Shown one piece after another: positions 1 to 12,828 of a stretch of DNA of 64,000 nt; position 1 is the first letter of the stretch, and the number at the start of each line of letters is the position of its first letter. The DNA comes from Cryptomeria japonica (Eukaryota > Streptophyta > Pinopsida > Cupressales > Cupressaceae), in NCBI RefSeq assembly GCF_030272615.1, contig NC_081410.1:256045533-256109532 (forward strand). The letters run 5' to 3'. The notes below the pieces were generated by a model. It was not told the DNA's origin. It made no database searches and saw only the letters and a program-made list of their open reading frames with translations. The position numbers and the translations under genes are program-made.

Positions 1-1567
1 TTCTTTTTTCTTAAAAAAAATAGAATGAATGCTTAAAGCTTCAATAAAAGCCTCCAATTTAAAAAGAAGACCAATAAATATGGTATCATCATTCCCTTGA
101 CTTTTTGACATAAATTTTATTGTTATTTATTTCTAATTAATATTGTTTTAAGACACTATTATGTCTATATTATTAATTTTATTTATTTAATTATAAGGAT
201 TGCTTATATTTATAATTAATATTATTATTAAACATTTATTCTTCACTATTTTATGAATTATAATATATTTTGATACATAATAAAATATAAATTATTCAGT
301 ATTTCTGTTTAACAAATTATAGAGAGAAATTTTTAGAAATAAAAATCTTAGATTTTGTTTTATTTTATTTTATTTCATTTTTTTATAGAGAAGAGAAAAG
401 AGGAGTTATTTAAAATAAAATGGACCAAACTAATCTTGCATTTCTTTTCAAAAAGATAAATAAATAAATATTTTCATGCATCAAGCATTCCTCTTCAATA
501 TTTTTAAGGAAACTACATGCATTCCAACTTTCAAATTTAAACAAAAACATCTATCCTTTAAATCTACATTTATTCTCTAAATTTTCTCATAGAAATAAAA
601 ATACAACATGCATGCAAATAAAATCTCACTCTCTTCTCCCATTTTGAAATAAAAACATGAAAGTAAGCAACAACAATCAGATTTACAAGAATGAAAGTAA
701 GCATCAAGAAAAAATGGAAGAAGGAAACCTGGATCTGCAAGATGAACGAAAACCTTGTTGTTGAATCAAACTCTTGTTTCTCCAGCTATCATCCTTCAAT
801 CCTCTTCTTGTAACCTAGTAAAGATCTTCTCCAAAAACCTCTAAAATCATATATCATACTATGAAACATGTTTACAAAATTTCTCCTACAACCAACATAA
901 TTCGAAACAATTTTCTTAAGAATTCAAAGACTAAATCACATAACCAAAATGAACTCCCTTTTCAAAAATCTAGTATCCAATATATTGACATTGAGAGCTA
1001 TTTATTTTTTGAAAATTAATAATTATTTTAGAGATTCTTTTCCCAAAGTATTTTCATGTAAAGCTATTATTTTCATATTCTATGACATATTCCTTATGGC
1101 TTGTCATAGTGGAGTTAACACTTGTCTATTGATTCCTTAATTTTTGAATTTGACATATCCTCCATTTTATCAAAAATAAATTTGTGTAACTCCCTTGTCA
1201 TAAAAATGTCATGAATAGAATTATTCTTGTCATATAATAAATTTGTAACTCCCATGTCATAGTATTTGCTAAATATAATATTTATTCCTTCTAAAATAAA
1301 TAAATTGAAGCTTCCACGTGTCATAGAATATGCTTATAATAACTTTCATCTTCTATTATTCCAAGTGTCTTGGCCTTCCCCCTTTTCTCCTACACCATGT
1401 GCTCAATTAATTTGTTGAGTATATAAGTAATTTCTTAATTTTACATTTGGTTGAAGTAACTAGAAATTAATAATCTCATGTGTGTGTGTCATCATTTGTT
1501 ATTCCTTTTTATTTAAAATTTTGACCTTATTCAATATATCATTTATATCTGACATTACTCATAAAAT
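1..1567. other. AT-rich stretch without a recognisable gene
   Basis: No frame shows a protein family I recognise, and the short open frames are stop-limited noise in AT-rich DNA. From about 1,080 to 1,340 the words TGTCATA and ACTCCC recur several times, which suggests an old, heavily decayed repeat. No LTR ends or target-site duplications were found. Confidence 0.5.
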
Positions 1568-1694
1568 TAGTAGTAGTAGTAGTAGTGGAAATAGCAGTAG
1601 CAGCAGCAGCAGGAGTAGTAGTAGCAGTAGCAGTAGCAGTAGTAGTAGCAGTAGCAGTAGTAGTAGCAGTAGTAAGTCTTATCAAGGGGAGGGG

Positions 1695-1768
<74 letters not shown>
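1568..1768. repeat. (AGT)n/(AGC)n compound trinucleotide microsatellite
   Basis: Two trinucleotide tracts lie next to each other. The first (1568-1677) is an imperfect mix of AGT and AGC triplets; the second (about 1696-1768) is a nearly perfect AGT tract of about 24 units. A 17-base unique word ending each tract is repeated exactly at 1671-1687 and 1765-1781, so the second tract plus its flank looks like a segmental duplication of the first followed by pure AGT expansion. The polyserine and polythreonine frames across it are repeat artefacts. Confidence 0.97.
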
Positions 1769-2171
1769 AGTCTTATCAAGGTCTAAAAAAGAAGGTTATG
1801 ACACATACACCAACCAAAACACTTAATAAATAGATGAAGTACAAGTAGGAAGCCATGCAATGGATTTGCAAATCTATGTACCATCACAAAATAAGTATGC
1901 CACCAAAAAATTTATAGAATAAATTTTAACGCTCCTTTTTGTTTAGTCATTTAGGCTATATTGGGACTTCTCCTCGCACCTTGTCATAGATGTCATAACT
2001 TGTCATATTTGACTACCCAACTTAGGTGCCCTAGTTCAAGGCTCCACTATCCATTCAAATATTCTCTATGGCATGCATTGTAAAGTGTTATAATATTGGT
2101 CTATATTCTAATGCATATCCCTTATAATAATGCTCTTACACATCCTATAATATATTGTAAGTAACTCCCAT

Positions 2172-2315
2172 CTTACAATGTCATAAGATTCTCTTAAACA
2201 TCAATATTATGTTAGATGATCTTACAATGTCATAAGATTCTCTTAAACATTTTTATGTTAGATGATCTTACAATGTCATAAGGTTCTCTTAAACATCATG
2301 GTTATGTTAGATGCT
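2172..2315. repeat. Three-unit tandem repeat, 46-49 bp unit
   Basis: Three head-to-tail units start at 2172, 2221 and 2267. Each begins CTTACAATGTCATAAG and ends near GTTAGATG; they differ by a 3-bp length change and a few substitutions. No coding function is visible. Confidence 0.9.
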
Positions 2316-4559
2316 CTTACAAAATCTTCAACACTTTATAAAATAGCTAACACGTGGCTAAGATTGCCACCTTAGAGTGGCATGATCTATTTCCCATATT
2401 AATAAATGCAAACATTAAAAGGTAAGGCTAGACACCTTCCCCCAGATAATAAAATTGATTTCTTGTGAGTATCATTTGACAGGGCTATTAATAGTAACAA
2501 ATATTCAAACAATACAACTATGACTTAACAAATTTGGATCCTCAAATTGAGGCTCTAAGCATAACCTCATACTAAAAAGACAACTAGATTTCACCAAATT
2601 TTAGACATTTGTAATCTTCTCATAATGGTTAAAAAACAATTCAAACTCCAATCATTAATAGCCTAAGGTTAACTAAATTTAGTTTGGAGTTGAGATGAGG
2701 GCGCAAAGCAATATCTAGTAATAAACAAATACTGACTCTCAAAAACTTCCACAACCTTTGTAAGTCCTAAAATATATAATTAGCTCAAAATAAATAATTT
2801 AAAACTTTTGAGAAAATTATGAATAGAAATGAATACCCAAGAAGTTATACCCTTAAAACATTCACATTGAATGACATACATCCAAGACAAAATATCCATC
2901 TAAGTAGAGATAATATGAGTCAAATAAAGTTTGGAGATTTCAAACTTGGAAGTTGAATGTAATAATAGGTTTGAGTGTTTCCTTTAAGGATGATTATATA
3001 TGTAGCATCAATTTTATTGTTTAGAAAATCCACCACTAGTTCATGTACTTCCTCGCCTTAATTGCACAATGAAGATCCCATTGCCTACATTGGTATATGG
3101 AAGAAGGAGAGATGTTAAAAACAATGACATCCTATTCAACCTTCCATTTGAATAGGTAACTTCAATTTAGAGGAACTATTATTGTAGGATAGTTACTTAG
3201 ATCCAGATGACCCTGATAACAAGGAGCTAACTCTGAAAAAATTGTTCATGAATTATGTTTCTTGAAGTGTTTGAGGTTTGAAAAACCTCCCAAAAAATTA
3301 TATAATTTGTGAGACTCAACATTGTTTAATAGGTCTATAAATTCTTTATTTTCAAAAGATTAAAATTTCTATTTATTTATTTTTTACTTTCTACAACACA
3401 TGTTATTTTACCTTCTACTCTCTTTTTTGTAACAATCATGTAGTAGGTTGTGATGGTGTTGTCACCAAAACTTAGTTGACTAGAGGTGTGACCCTACCAA
3501 CTAAAAATTGTGGGATCTTTTCAACATTAATAATAATGAACCTTTTGGAGTTATTAACATTCATTTATTGAATGACGTTGAGAGAGATACACCCTCTAGA
3601 GATGGATTGCAAATTCAATGCCTTGTGACACTTAGATTTTGTGCAGTGGTTTTAATATAATTAAATGACTTTTAATAAATTTTGTGTATTATTTATGCAT
3701 TGAATCAATTGAAAAAGAAAGGAATGGTACTTGTGTAGGATAAATTGGGACTTTTTTATACCAATCTTACCAAGATCTCATGATATGGTACAAATGAAGT
3801 AACATCTAAGAAAAAATGTAGGGTCTTTAAGAATCTTGATAGAGCCATATGGTCTGATTCAATCATTCTTTTCTTTTTTATAATTTTTATTCTTTTCTTG
3901 TGGAGCCTTCAACTTGTCCCTTTAGACCACTTTCCATTATAATTTCATAATAAGTAGATACATACCAAACCTAAGGCCATGAAAACTTAGTTTTTAAAAA
4001 CATGTTCACCACTCACAAGGAAATGCCATCTTATTTCATTATGTTAGAATTTGGACCCATGCTCCATGCATAAGATATGATGGATATATGGGTGGAATGA
4101 TGATACCTATAGTACCTCTCTCTTCCTCAACATTTATGAGTGGATCAACATGTATATTTCTACTACCACAAATGTGAGGCCATTATCTCAAAGATATACC
4201 AAGCCGCCATTGCTTTGGAGGTGGAAAAATTTAATTTGGAAGCTTAACTTCATGCAGCTACTCTTTGCCACTAGAATTAGGTTGAAAATGCCCACTTTTC
4301 ACTTAGTGTATATATTGGAGACAAGGTTTATAAGGAATTTTTAGGCTTTGTGAGATTGTCATATATATCAACCCATCAAGAAAATTAAGGAGGAGCACCA
4401 ACTCTTTATAGAACTCCTAGATATTCTTTAGGCCTTTGTTTAATATTATGAGTGAGTTTTATTGCTTAATATTATACTAAAAACTTAGAACATTGCTTTG
4501 AAATTATAATCCTTGACTGTGGTTACTTATCAATTTTTGACATCTAAGTACATTATTTA
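2316..4559. other. AT-rich stretch without a recognisable gene
   Basis: I find no convincing coding region, LTR or terminal repeat here. The last few hundred bases (from about 4,100) may be the upstream part of the LINE that follows, because similar AT-rich broken frames continue, but no endonuclease motif is readable. Confidence 0.4.
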
Positions 4560-5700
4560 TAATCAAATTCTCATTAAGGAAGATTTTTTTGAGGTTGTCT
4601 TGTCAATATTCAATGACAAATCCCATAGCTTGAACAAATTATTGGGTGAGTTCTATGAAAATGATAGGATATTGTGAGTGAATACCTTCACAAACTTAAT
4701 GAGGAATATTTTAATGAGAATTCATTAGGAATCATAATCAACAAAACCAATATAAAATTCATACCTAAATTTGGTGATTCAAAAGAAATTTGTTACTAGA
4801 ATCTTATCACCTATTAAATATTTTTGACAAGATCATTCTCAAATCTCTTGCTCTTAAGATAAGGCCACTCCTTCCTTGTCTGGGCTATCATGTTAAAACT
4901 AGTTTTATCAAGTTGTAGTTTATCCTCAACAACATTATTTGCATATTGGAAGGGATGGAATGGGCCTAGCTTCTTAGCAACCTATAATTTTTATCAAAAT
5001 TGATATTGCTAAGACTTATGGCTACATTGAATGAACCTTCATTATTTTCATGCTTTAGGTGCTTGGATATGGGCTTTGTTTTATTATTATATTAAGATGA
5101 TTTTCACCAATGCATTAACTTGCTTAACCATTTATGGAAATAATCCAAGCCTTTTGGACTTTTCTAGTCTATCTATCAGGGTTTACTTTTAGGTTTTGCA
5201 CTTTATATTATTGCTACTAAAGGGTTTGGCTATCTTTGGCCCATATACCCTCCTATAAGCTTTTTAATGGTTTACCTTTCCTAGATCATCTAACTAGTTA
5301 TGAAATGGTGATTTTTTGATGATTCACTTCCCTCTTTTTAACTTTATAAGAATAATGTCAAACATTCTCTTCTTTGCCTTGATATATTTTTCCAAGCCCT
5401 TGGTTTGAGTATTTAATGGTAAAAGACCTAATGCTATATGTAGTCCTTTGTTCCTAAACTTAGCTACTTAAACTCTTTTATTTAGAAACGTATTGATCAT
5501 GGAGAAGTTTTTAAATTTTTTGGGTGTTCCCTTTACTTTTAGGCCTCACTTGTTATCTTGTGACAAATTATCATTTCTATTAGTTAAAAAGGTTGAGCTA
5601 TTGGATCCTTAACCTCCTTTCTTTGGTCAAAAAATTATTAGTGTGTTGTAAAATTTTAGCCATTACTCATGTTTATTACTCTTATTAGCTCCCCTTTAAG
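4560..5700 (+). pseudogene. L1-type LINE reverse transcriptase remnant
   Basis: Translating in shifting frames gives the order of blocks typical of plant L1 reverse transcriptase: INKTNIKFIPKFGDS near 4,740 (family pattern: ..FIALIPK), then a weak PISLIN-like block, RDGMG near 4,955, FIKIDIAKTYGYIE near 5,000 (family pattern: KIDFDKAYDRIEW), TNALTCLTIYGN and a SIRQGCPL-like block at 5,105-5,190, and FFDDSL near 5,317 in the position of the YADD catalytic motif. A KFLGVPF-like block follows near 5,515. At least four frameshifts and many stops separate the blocks, so the copy is dead and old. Endonuclease and poly(A) tail were not found, so the true ends are uncertain. Confidence 0.72.
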
Positions 5701-6689
5701 GCCTCTTATTTGAAAAATAAGAAGTTGGTCAAGGACTTTCCTCAGGTCTCTGATGAAGGGAGTAAAGGATATCATCATGTTTATTGGGAATTATATTGTC
5801 TCCCCATTAGTGCTAGTACTTTAGAATTTATTTCAATACATCATTGAGGCACTTCTATATATATTAAATGGATCATTGGGGATTTTGGAAGGGAGTGATG
5901 CTAGGAAAATTTTCATTAGGAATTATATTTCATCATAAGTGCTTATTGGGAGACTAACTTGGAAAAGACTTGGACTTTATATTGTTCTCATCATGAGGGA
6001 TCCTCTCCAAATGCAATAAAAATTTATTATGAGAAGTATTATAAGGCTTAGGGGTCCATCAAGCCCCATCTTATTGGGGATAGTAATAAATTTTGTAATG
6101 ACCTCTAAGAAAAAAAATTGATAGATTATTTGGTGGTCTCTTGATCTATCCACTCAAGAACATCCCCTTGCTAAATAACCTTGGGTTCATGATTTAAAAT
6201 TATTTAACACATGATTAAAATTCTACTAGATGTCCTTGACAATGCTACTAATAATTTTTTTTTTATCTTAAATTAAGGCCAAATTGAGATTTTGGCTATT
6301 TGATTATGATTATGAGAAAAATCTACACAACTGAATCAAAAAAATTACTAATGATCTTCATGGACTGTGGAAGCTACATGAATTTGATCAAGAGACCTTC
6401 CAAACTATCATTGATGTTATCCCTACCAATATATTTCTTGAAATTATGGTTAGCTCCTTCAATCCCTATTGAAAGATTCAAAATAGTACCTTGAAATATC
6501 ATTTCACAATTATAGACCCCATAAGGGATACTTGTGGTTTACATCTCATCCTCTAGAAATGGTAGGATAGTTAAACTACCATTGGTGAATTTATCCTTCT
6601 CTTAGTATTTGGGCTCAAAAATTATAGATTGTTTGGGTAGCCACTATTAAGCCTAAGTTTTCTTATTTCATCTCCATTCAAATGGTCTA
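5701..6689. other. Unassigned spacer between LINE and gypsy-1
   Basis: AT-rich, no family recognised. The first part may be the decayed 3' end of the LINE. No junction or target-site duplication can be pinned down before the gypsy-1 integrase sequence starts near 6,690. Confidence 0.35.
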
Positions 6690-7680
6690 ACTTTAGCACG
6701 AAAACTACTGAGGGCTAGCTACTATTGGCTAGACATGGAGAAAGAAGCTACAAAATTTGCTAAAACCTGTAAAAAGTGTCAGCTACATGGGAACCTTATA
6801 CACACTCCAGCAAGGGATCTCATACCCTTTGTTACACATTGGCCCTTTCAATAGTGGGCATTTGATCTAATTGGCCAATTATATCCTGCATCATCTAACA
6901 AAGACAAGTTTATTATAACTATCACTGAGTACTTTACTAAGTAGGTAGAAGCGGTTCTACTCATCAAAGAAATTGATAAACAGGTAGCTTTGTTCATCCT
7001 TAATTATATCATCTGCAGGTATGGTATACCTTCATCCATTATAACTGACAATGGAGGACAGTTCAAGAACAAAGTTCTAAATGAACTTTGTGAAAAATTC
7101 AAAATAAAACAACACTGGTCATCTGTGTAACAAGAATCTATTGACTATCTTACATAGAATAGTAAATAAATCTGGCAAGGATTGGCATCTGTAGCTCAAT
7201 CCTTCCCTGTGGGCTTATAGAACAAGTATCAGAACACCTACTGGGGCTACACCTTTTTCTTTGGTGTATGGGTCTGAAGCAGTATTACCTATTGAAGTGG
7301 AAATACCATCTCTAAGAGTTTCTTTGTAAGGTCTTATTACTGATGAAGACTACATAATAGCTAGATAACAAGAACTCGAATTGTTGGATGAACGTTGACA
7401 AGTAGCATTTGATCATGTAAGAGCACATCAAAAGAGAATGTCTAGAGGATATAACAAGAAGGTTGGACAAAGAGAATTTCAGGTTGGTGACCTTGTTCTG
7501 AGATAAAATCCTAAGAGTCAATAGTTTCAAGAAAACAAAGGGAAGTTTTAACCCAACTGGTTGGGTCCCTACATCATTACTACAACCTTTGGCTCTAGTG
7601 CCTATCAACTCTCAACATTGAAAGGAGAATAGCTCCGTGAATCGATCAATGCCATCCACATGAAGAAATTCTTCACCTAA
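6690..7680 (+). pseudogene. gypsy-1 integrase, decayed
   Basis: Readable blocks in order: YYWLDMEKEA, then CKKC as the second half of the HHCC zinc finger (about 6,770), FDLIG as the first catalytic Asp block (about 6,865), YGIPSSIITDNGGQF with the second Asp (about 7,020-7,065), FKIKQHWSS, and after several disrupted stretches the C-terminal GPY/F-like block NWLGPYIIT (about 7,558) and the closing MKKFFT with a stop at 7,678-7,680. In-frame stops sit where relatives have Trp or Gln, for example FTK-stop-VEAV for FTKWVEAV. The middle part, where the catalytic Glu should be, is frameshifted. It cannot make a working integrase. Confidence 0.9.
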
Positions 7681-7704
7681 ATATCCTCTGCTCCAGTAGC
7701 CTAT

Positions 7705-7900
7705 GTAGATAAACAGTCCTGAAGAAATCCAAAAAAATTAGAAACAATCCTGAAGAAATCCAAAAAAAAAAAAATTAGAAAAAGTCCTAAAAAAATTCTA
7801 AAAATCAGAAAAAGTCCTGAAAAAATCCTAAAAATCAAAAAAAGTCCTAAAGAAATCCAAAGAAAAAAAAGAAAAGAAAAGAAAAAAAAAAGAGAGAGAA
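7705..7900 (+). repeat. Purine-rich degenerate tandem repeat after pol
   Basis: About six units of roughly 30 bases, each with AGTCCT followed by an A-rich run and AAATCC, then an almost pure A/G run. A similar A-rich array of related words (AAAATCAGAAAAA) follows integrase in gypsy-2 at 43,645-43,795. Both are followed by the same GGTGAAAACCTGGCAAAC word, so the array is a shared element feature. The Phe/Leu-rich antisense frames over it are artefacts. Confidence 0.85.
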
Positions 7901-9406
7901 AATGCCTTGGTGAAAACCTGGTAAATAGGCACCTTGGTAAAAAAAAAAGAATCTCTGCCAAGCAGGTGAAAACCTGGCAAACAGGCACCTCTTGTACTCA
8001 AGCGCTCCATCTATAAACACAACTTTGGCATTCTTGCTTTCATGCATCTTTGATTTTGCTTGTACATATTTTAGTCACTTTTGTGACATCCTGGTTCGTT
8101 GGAAACCTCGTGGCCTGAAACTAATCAATGTCCTAGTCTTAGGATAATCGACAAAGCAATTTACATGTCCTAAGCAGTATCAACCAAGTCATCTTTACAT
8201 CAGTGAAACCTGGTCATCCACTCTGAGTCAGTCACCTGTCTCCTGACTATTGAAGAGTTTTATCATTGAGTAAACAAGAAAAACAAGGTTATTGAAAACA
8301 ATCACTAAATAGTTTGAGATATGTATGAAGTTTTCTTTGTCTGTTGTCTTTTATATTGGTTTTCAATTACTATCCCTCTATAACTCGAGAAAGTCTATCT
8401 TGACTAAGAGGAGCAAGGATTGGGGGCATAATATTTTCTTTGTTTTCTGCTTGTAGGAATGGTTTTGATGATCTGGAAACATCTAATTAGCTAGGTGTTT
8501 GTGATAAGAGCCTTCATATCAAGGTGAAATCGCCACACATACCTCAACTCCACTTATTTGTATGCTACAAGGAGGTTGGCATCATTTCTTTGTCTATTTT
8601 GAGGGAATTTCTTTATTGTGCAATTCGGGTCGATGCGTAATCTATCCAAGTATATGAACAAAAAAAGGGTCATTGCATACAAGATAATTAATATTCCACA
8701 TGAAAAGAAAAGAACTCTAATCTGCCTGCTATGTTTGTTAATGCTAAGTGATGAAACCTAAGCATTTCAAATCCAGTGACTAGGTTTAGGTTGCATCTCA
8801 TTTTGAATCTCATTTTGCATTTCATTATGCATTTTGTGAATTCAGAGTGATTTCAGCATGATAAAAATGATCTCTTTATGCTCTAAATGAGAGTTTGAAG
8901 CATTTGTCATTTCTCAGCTAAGTGGTCTCTTTTTCATCATCGTTTCTTTGATTGAGTACTTATGTATTGAGTTGTTAGCTCCATACATGAGCATCTTCTA
9001 TAGATTCATACATTTCATTATCACTTATTTGCATTCATATTATTGCATGAAGAAAAATAAACATTTGCATTACTAGTTACTCATTCTCCTCATTTATTTG
9101 CATCATCATTTATTTGCATATGAAAAGAAACAAAAATAAACATCCATATTCTATTTGCATTCATTCATCTATACTGAAAAGATATGCATACATATAGAAT
9201 AAAGCATACATAAAAGCATCTCATAAATCAATTGACACAAGTACAATGAAGTCAAATCAAGATCTCATATATATAAAATGATCAAGTCTTAGGGTACAAA
9301 AGAATGTCAACTGACATATACAAACTCCCATCCGAGAAAGAATCGTAAGGGCTACAAAAAATGGGTCTGTCTACAAAAAAAATATAAGAGCTACACCAAA
9401 AACATC
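7901..9406 (+). other. gypsy-1 post-pol spacer, no gene recognised
   Basis: No sense-strand coding region is visible. The stretch shares words with gypsy-2 in the same order: a GAGGARCAAGGA word followed by TTTCTTTGTCTGTTGTC-like text (8,330-8,430 and 45,460-45,500), and CCAGTGACTAG followed by GCATCTCATT (8,770-8,810 and 45,790-45,830). This supports homology of the pol-to-LTR spacer. From 8,800 to 9,200 the word TTTGCAT recurs many times. Confidence 0.55.
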
Positions 9407-11187
9407 TAGCTCTCTGCCTCTCCCTCATTGCCAGGTGGTGGAGGAGGTGGAGCTTGCTGACCCAAATCCTGCCTAGGTGCCCAAGCTCCCTCTGATTGAT
9501 CCATATACTGCGAATATAGTACAACCTACTGCACTACTAGAACTTCTACCTTGTAAGCCACAACATAATAGGCTACTCAACTTGTCAGATGAAGAACCTC
9601 CTACCACAAACCATCTCACTCTACCCTCATCTCTACTAGCTATTAGTCTTTCTCTATCAGTTGAGTCTGTGCCATTATCATCTATGACTACAAACCTACT
9701 AGGCATTCTCTCATCGACTGCGCTACATCAGCCCCTTGATCCCTCACAGGCTCTCTGCCTCCATCTCCACCTCCATCGCCTGCTCCATCTCTACCTCTAG
9801 CTCCCCCCTGCTCCTCTCTCCTCTGTTGAACATGTCTCATAGATTCTCTCTCCTCCTCTCCACCACCCTCTACTACCCTCACTCCGCTCAACTTCACTCC
9901 AACTGTCCCTAGGGATCCACCCTCTCCTCTCTGCTACCTACCACCAGCTGGTACCCTGCTGCTGCTAGCACTAGGATCACCACCTGCCTGCCCTAAAGCC
10001 TTGGCTCTCTGTCCCTACCTCTTTCCATGTCCTTGTCCCTGTGTGGGGGCATCATCCTCTACCTCCTCTATGTGTGGTTCCTGCTCAGCCAGATCCGTGA
10101 ATATCGGGAATGGATGTTGCTGGAACCAGTCCTTGTACTGGGGAAATACCCCTGCATCTGCAATATCATCTAAATAATCCCATCTGAGCCACTCTAACCC
10201 AGTCAACTTTTGCATGCCCAAGGCATTTGATATCCTAGGTCCCCATCCCTACCTCTACTCATCTGCATAACGTGCATATGCAGTAAACTCCTATAAGATC
10301 CCCTGAGGTCTACCGTATTGCCTCGTCACTTGAGTAACAACAAAATGCTCAACTACTAGCGCTGATCTACCGATAAGAGGTCGGGTCATGAATAGGTCTT
10401 TGCGCACAACTCTCCAATCATCCCAAGGCTCCAGACCCCTATAAGGTCTCCATGTGACAGCTATAAGATCATCTAGTTGTCATCTCCAATAATCGGTCTT
10501 GCCCAGATGGGGATGCGTCACATAACCAACATATCTATAAACAATGGGTTGTTGTGGATCTTTGGCCTCATCAACAATTGACTTGCATATTGGGAGATGC
10601 TCCCAGACCCATACCTACAAAATCAAAACTCTGGTATCCATACTCTTCCTCTCCTAGTAGACGATCTCATGCATCTCACGATACATGTGTGCTAGTATAC
10701 ATGAACCTCATCCTAATCTTTGGGGGTGATCAACAAGTCTCTCTAACATCCTGCCCCATCCGCATAAAAATCCCTGTTGTCCCCTGTCTGGCAAAAGAAA
10801 ACAACCGATAAAACCTATCAAGATGCAAGCCAGTGGAAATTCCTCACTATATTTGGTCATCATCTCATCCCAATTGATCGACCATGTTAGAATGTCTGCA
10901 TCATGAAATACCTACCTCAAGGCTAGAAGGCCAGGATGCTATGTTGAATCATAATCTACCTTATCCCCAACAAAAGGGATATGGAGAATCCTGTATACAT
11001 CCTTGGGAGTGATGGTCATCTCCCTAACTAGAAAATGAAATGTATTATGCTCTGAATGAAACCTCTCAACTAAGGCAGTCAACATACCATGATTCACACG
11101 GATATCAGGCAACCCAAGAAGATGAGTCAATCTGCATGCATCAATATGTGCCCAGTCTATATCTAATAACTGATGAACTAATGCCAT
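9407..11187 (-). pseudogene. Plant mobile domain (PMD) protein, antisense in gypsy-1, decayed
   Basis: The minus strand encodes a broken frame of roughly 590 codons from ATG at 11,187. The first 80 residues read like the PMD N-terminus: HLLGLPDI, LTALVERFHSEHNTFHF and MTITPKDVYRILHIPFVGD. Later blocks are THPHLGKTDYW, LDDLIAVTWRPYRG and VVEHFVVTQVTRQYGRPQ (about 10,330), which fit the domain's C-terminal pattern. The tail is low-complexity, rich in Gly, Glu and Arg, and ends in a proline run before the stop at 9,407-9,409. Several stops and frameshifts break it (for example after VDYDST and after TDYW-R). PMD proteins include MAIN/MAIL silencing factors and many copies inside plant transposons. 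Here the frame opposes the element's own transcription. An upstream TATA box and a canonical intron suggest a separate antisense unit. Confidence 0.82.
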
Positions 11188-11219
11188 CGTAGGTGGATAT
11201 ACACATGGGGCAATTGAAC

Positions 11220-11686
11220 CTGCAAAAAATCAAACAAAATATCATCAGGAAACATTCCAAATTAGCCTATAAAGGAAGAAAAACATCATTCAAATCTAAC
11301 TACATTAATTGCAAAATCAAAATTTCCAAATTGCACCTTAAAAAATGCTCATTGTTTTCTAAACAACAAAACATCGTAGAGACAAAAACTCGTACGAGTC
11401 GCGAATTGGTCTCATACGACAAAATAGTCTGATATGACACAGGACTAGCCCTAAAATGATAAAATGGGCTCTTTTGAAGTTTCTTGTACCACAGAAGGGT
11501 AGGTCTACAATGACAAAACTAGTGACTTTAAATGATAAAACATATTTAATCAGTTTGTCGTACGAGATAGGATCCTGCCTCGCATGACAAAACGAGATTG
11601 CCTGACTTCAACATACCAAAAAAATGAAAAATTTTACAAAAAAATCAATTTTGAAATGATTAAAAGGCATAAGATCGATCACTTAC
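11220..11686 (-). other. Predicted 5' intron of the antisense PMD unit
   Basis: On the minus strand the donor GTGGTAAGTGATC puts GT at 11,686-11,685, and the acceptor TTTTTTGCAG ends at 11,220. This is a strong U2-type pair enclosing 467 bases, with the PMD start codon 32 bases into the next exon. The intron holds several copies of the TCGTACGA-type word (11,390-11,397, 11,558-11,565 and variants). It shares words with the predicted leader intron of gypsy-2. Prediction only; no transcript evidence. Confidence 0.6.
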
Positions 11687-11835
11687 CACTAGCTCATAGT
11701 TTCGCAATCGCTTATATCGTCTTTGGTGCTCGAATTGATGCTCATGTGTGGGAACCACCATTTTTCTTCATAGAAGGATTTTTTATTTTTCAAACTTGGG
11801 AGGTTAAATTGAATTGAAAATGACACCTTTACCCC

Positions 11836-11842
11836 ATATATA
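11836..11842 (-). promoter_or_regulatory. TATA box for the antisense PMD unit
   Basis: On the minus strand GGCTATATATGGGG lies about 150 bases upstream of the strong splice donor, and a telo-box-like AAACCCTAA (plus strand) adjoins it. The spacing suits a short first exon. It sits inside gypsy-1 but points against the element. Confidence 0.5.
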
Positions 11843-11849
11843 GCCAAAA

Positions 11850-12828
11850 CCCTAATTTTTCAACTTGCTCCGATGGACATGAAAATTGTACCCTTAGCTA
11901 ATTTGCTCATCCTAATTCCATTTTCAGGGTCGAAATCAGAATTTGAGATCATTTTGCTAGTCAATTTCATAAAATTTGGACCACTTAGTGCTTTTTATTA
12001 AAAGCTCATTCTTTCTTCAGTTCATTCTCATTTTCTAATGAATCAATGCTAAATCTCAATTTATTCTACAAATCAACTTTCGCACTCAATCTCTCGTTAA
12101 TCAACGCCAAATTTTCAAATATTCCTCTAAATCACTTTTGTGCTCAAATCATTATCCTCGCTAAATCAATTGCCTAAAATCATTGTGCAACCCTCGCTAT
12201 CTTTCAATTTTGCTCCCGAGGGGGCATACTCATGACCTCAAAGTCAATAATTTCTTTCAAAAATCTTCATTACAAGTCGAGCAGCTAAGCTTCATCAAAT
12301 CAATCACTAGGGGAATATCAGTTTCATTGCTTGATATCAAGATGATATTGTCTTTGTCTAAATCAGTCTCTTAACATTAATCAGTTTCATCGCTTTTCAT
12401 CAAGCTGACTATTCATTTAAACTCAATCAAGGGTTTAAAGAGTATCTTTGATCACTCTCAATCTAAGAATGTGTTCAGTTTCATCGCTTCAAATCATACT
12501 GGATAGTTTATCTTCTCTCATCGTATCTTGATCAATCAAGTTCAAGATCGATTTTATCTTCACTCACTGTGTCTAGTTCAATCAAGTTCTAGATCAGTAA
12601 GATCCGCTTCTTGATCAATCAAGTTCAAGTTTGGTATCTTTTCTCTCTATCGTTCCTAGTTCAATCAAGTTTGGGATCGGTATCACTTTAATCAACTCTG
12701 TTTAGCTTCATCACTTCAAATCAAGCTAAACACCTCACTCTTCATCTAGTTCGTGATCAATCAAGTTCAGAACTAGTATCTCCTAGGCATCAAATTTTCT
12801 TTGAACCAACGCACTACTCGCACATTAA
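11850..12828 (+). repeat. Imperfect short repeats before the gypsy-1 polypurine tract
   Basis: From about 12,290 the stretch is built of variants of CAATCAAGTTC...GATCRGTATC and GCTTCATCRCTTCAAATCAAGC, repeated perhaps eight times with drift. Hypervariable tandem repeats just upstream of the 3' LTR are known for Tat-type gypsy elements. No coding region is seen. Confidence 0.6.

Noticed and set aside
1482-1833. Polyserine, polythreonine and Ala/Val-rich open frames
   Set aside because: They are the reading frames of the AGT microsatellite and have no other support.
7701-8047. Phe/Leu-rich minus-strand frames that look like membrane proteins
   Set aside because: They are the antisense of the purine-rich repeat after gypsy-1 pol.
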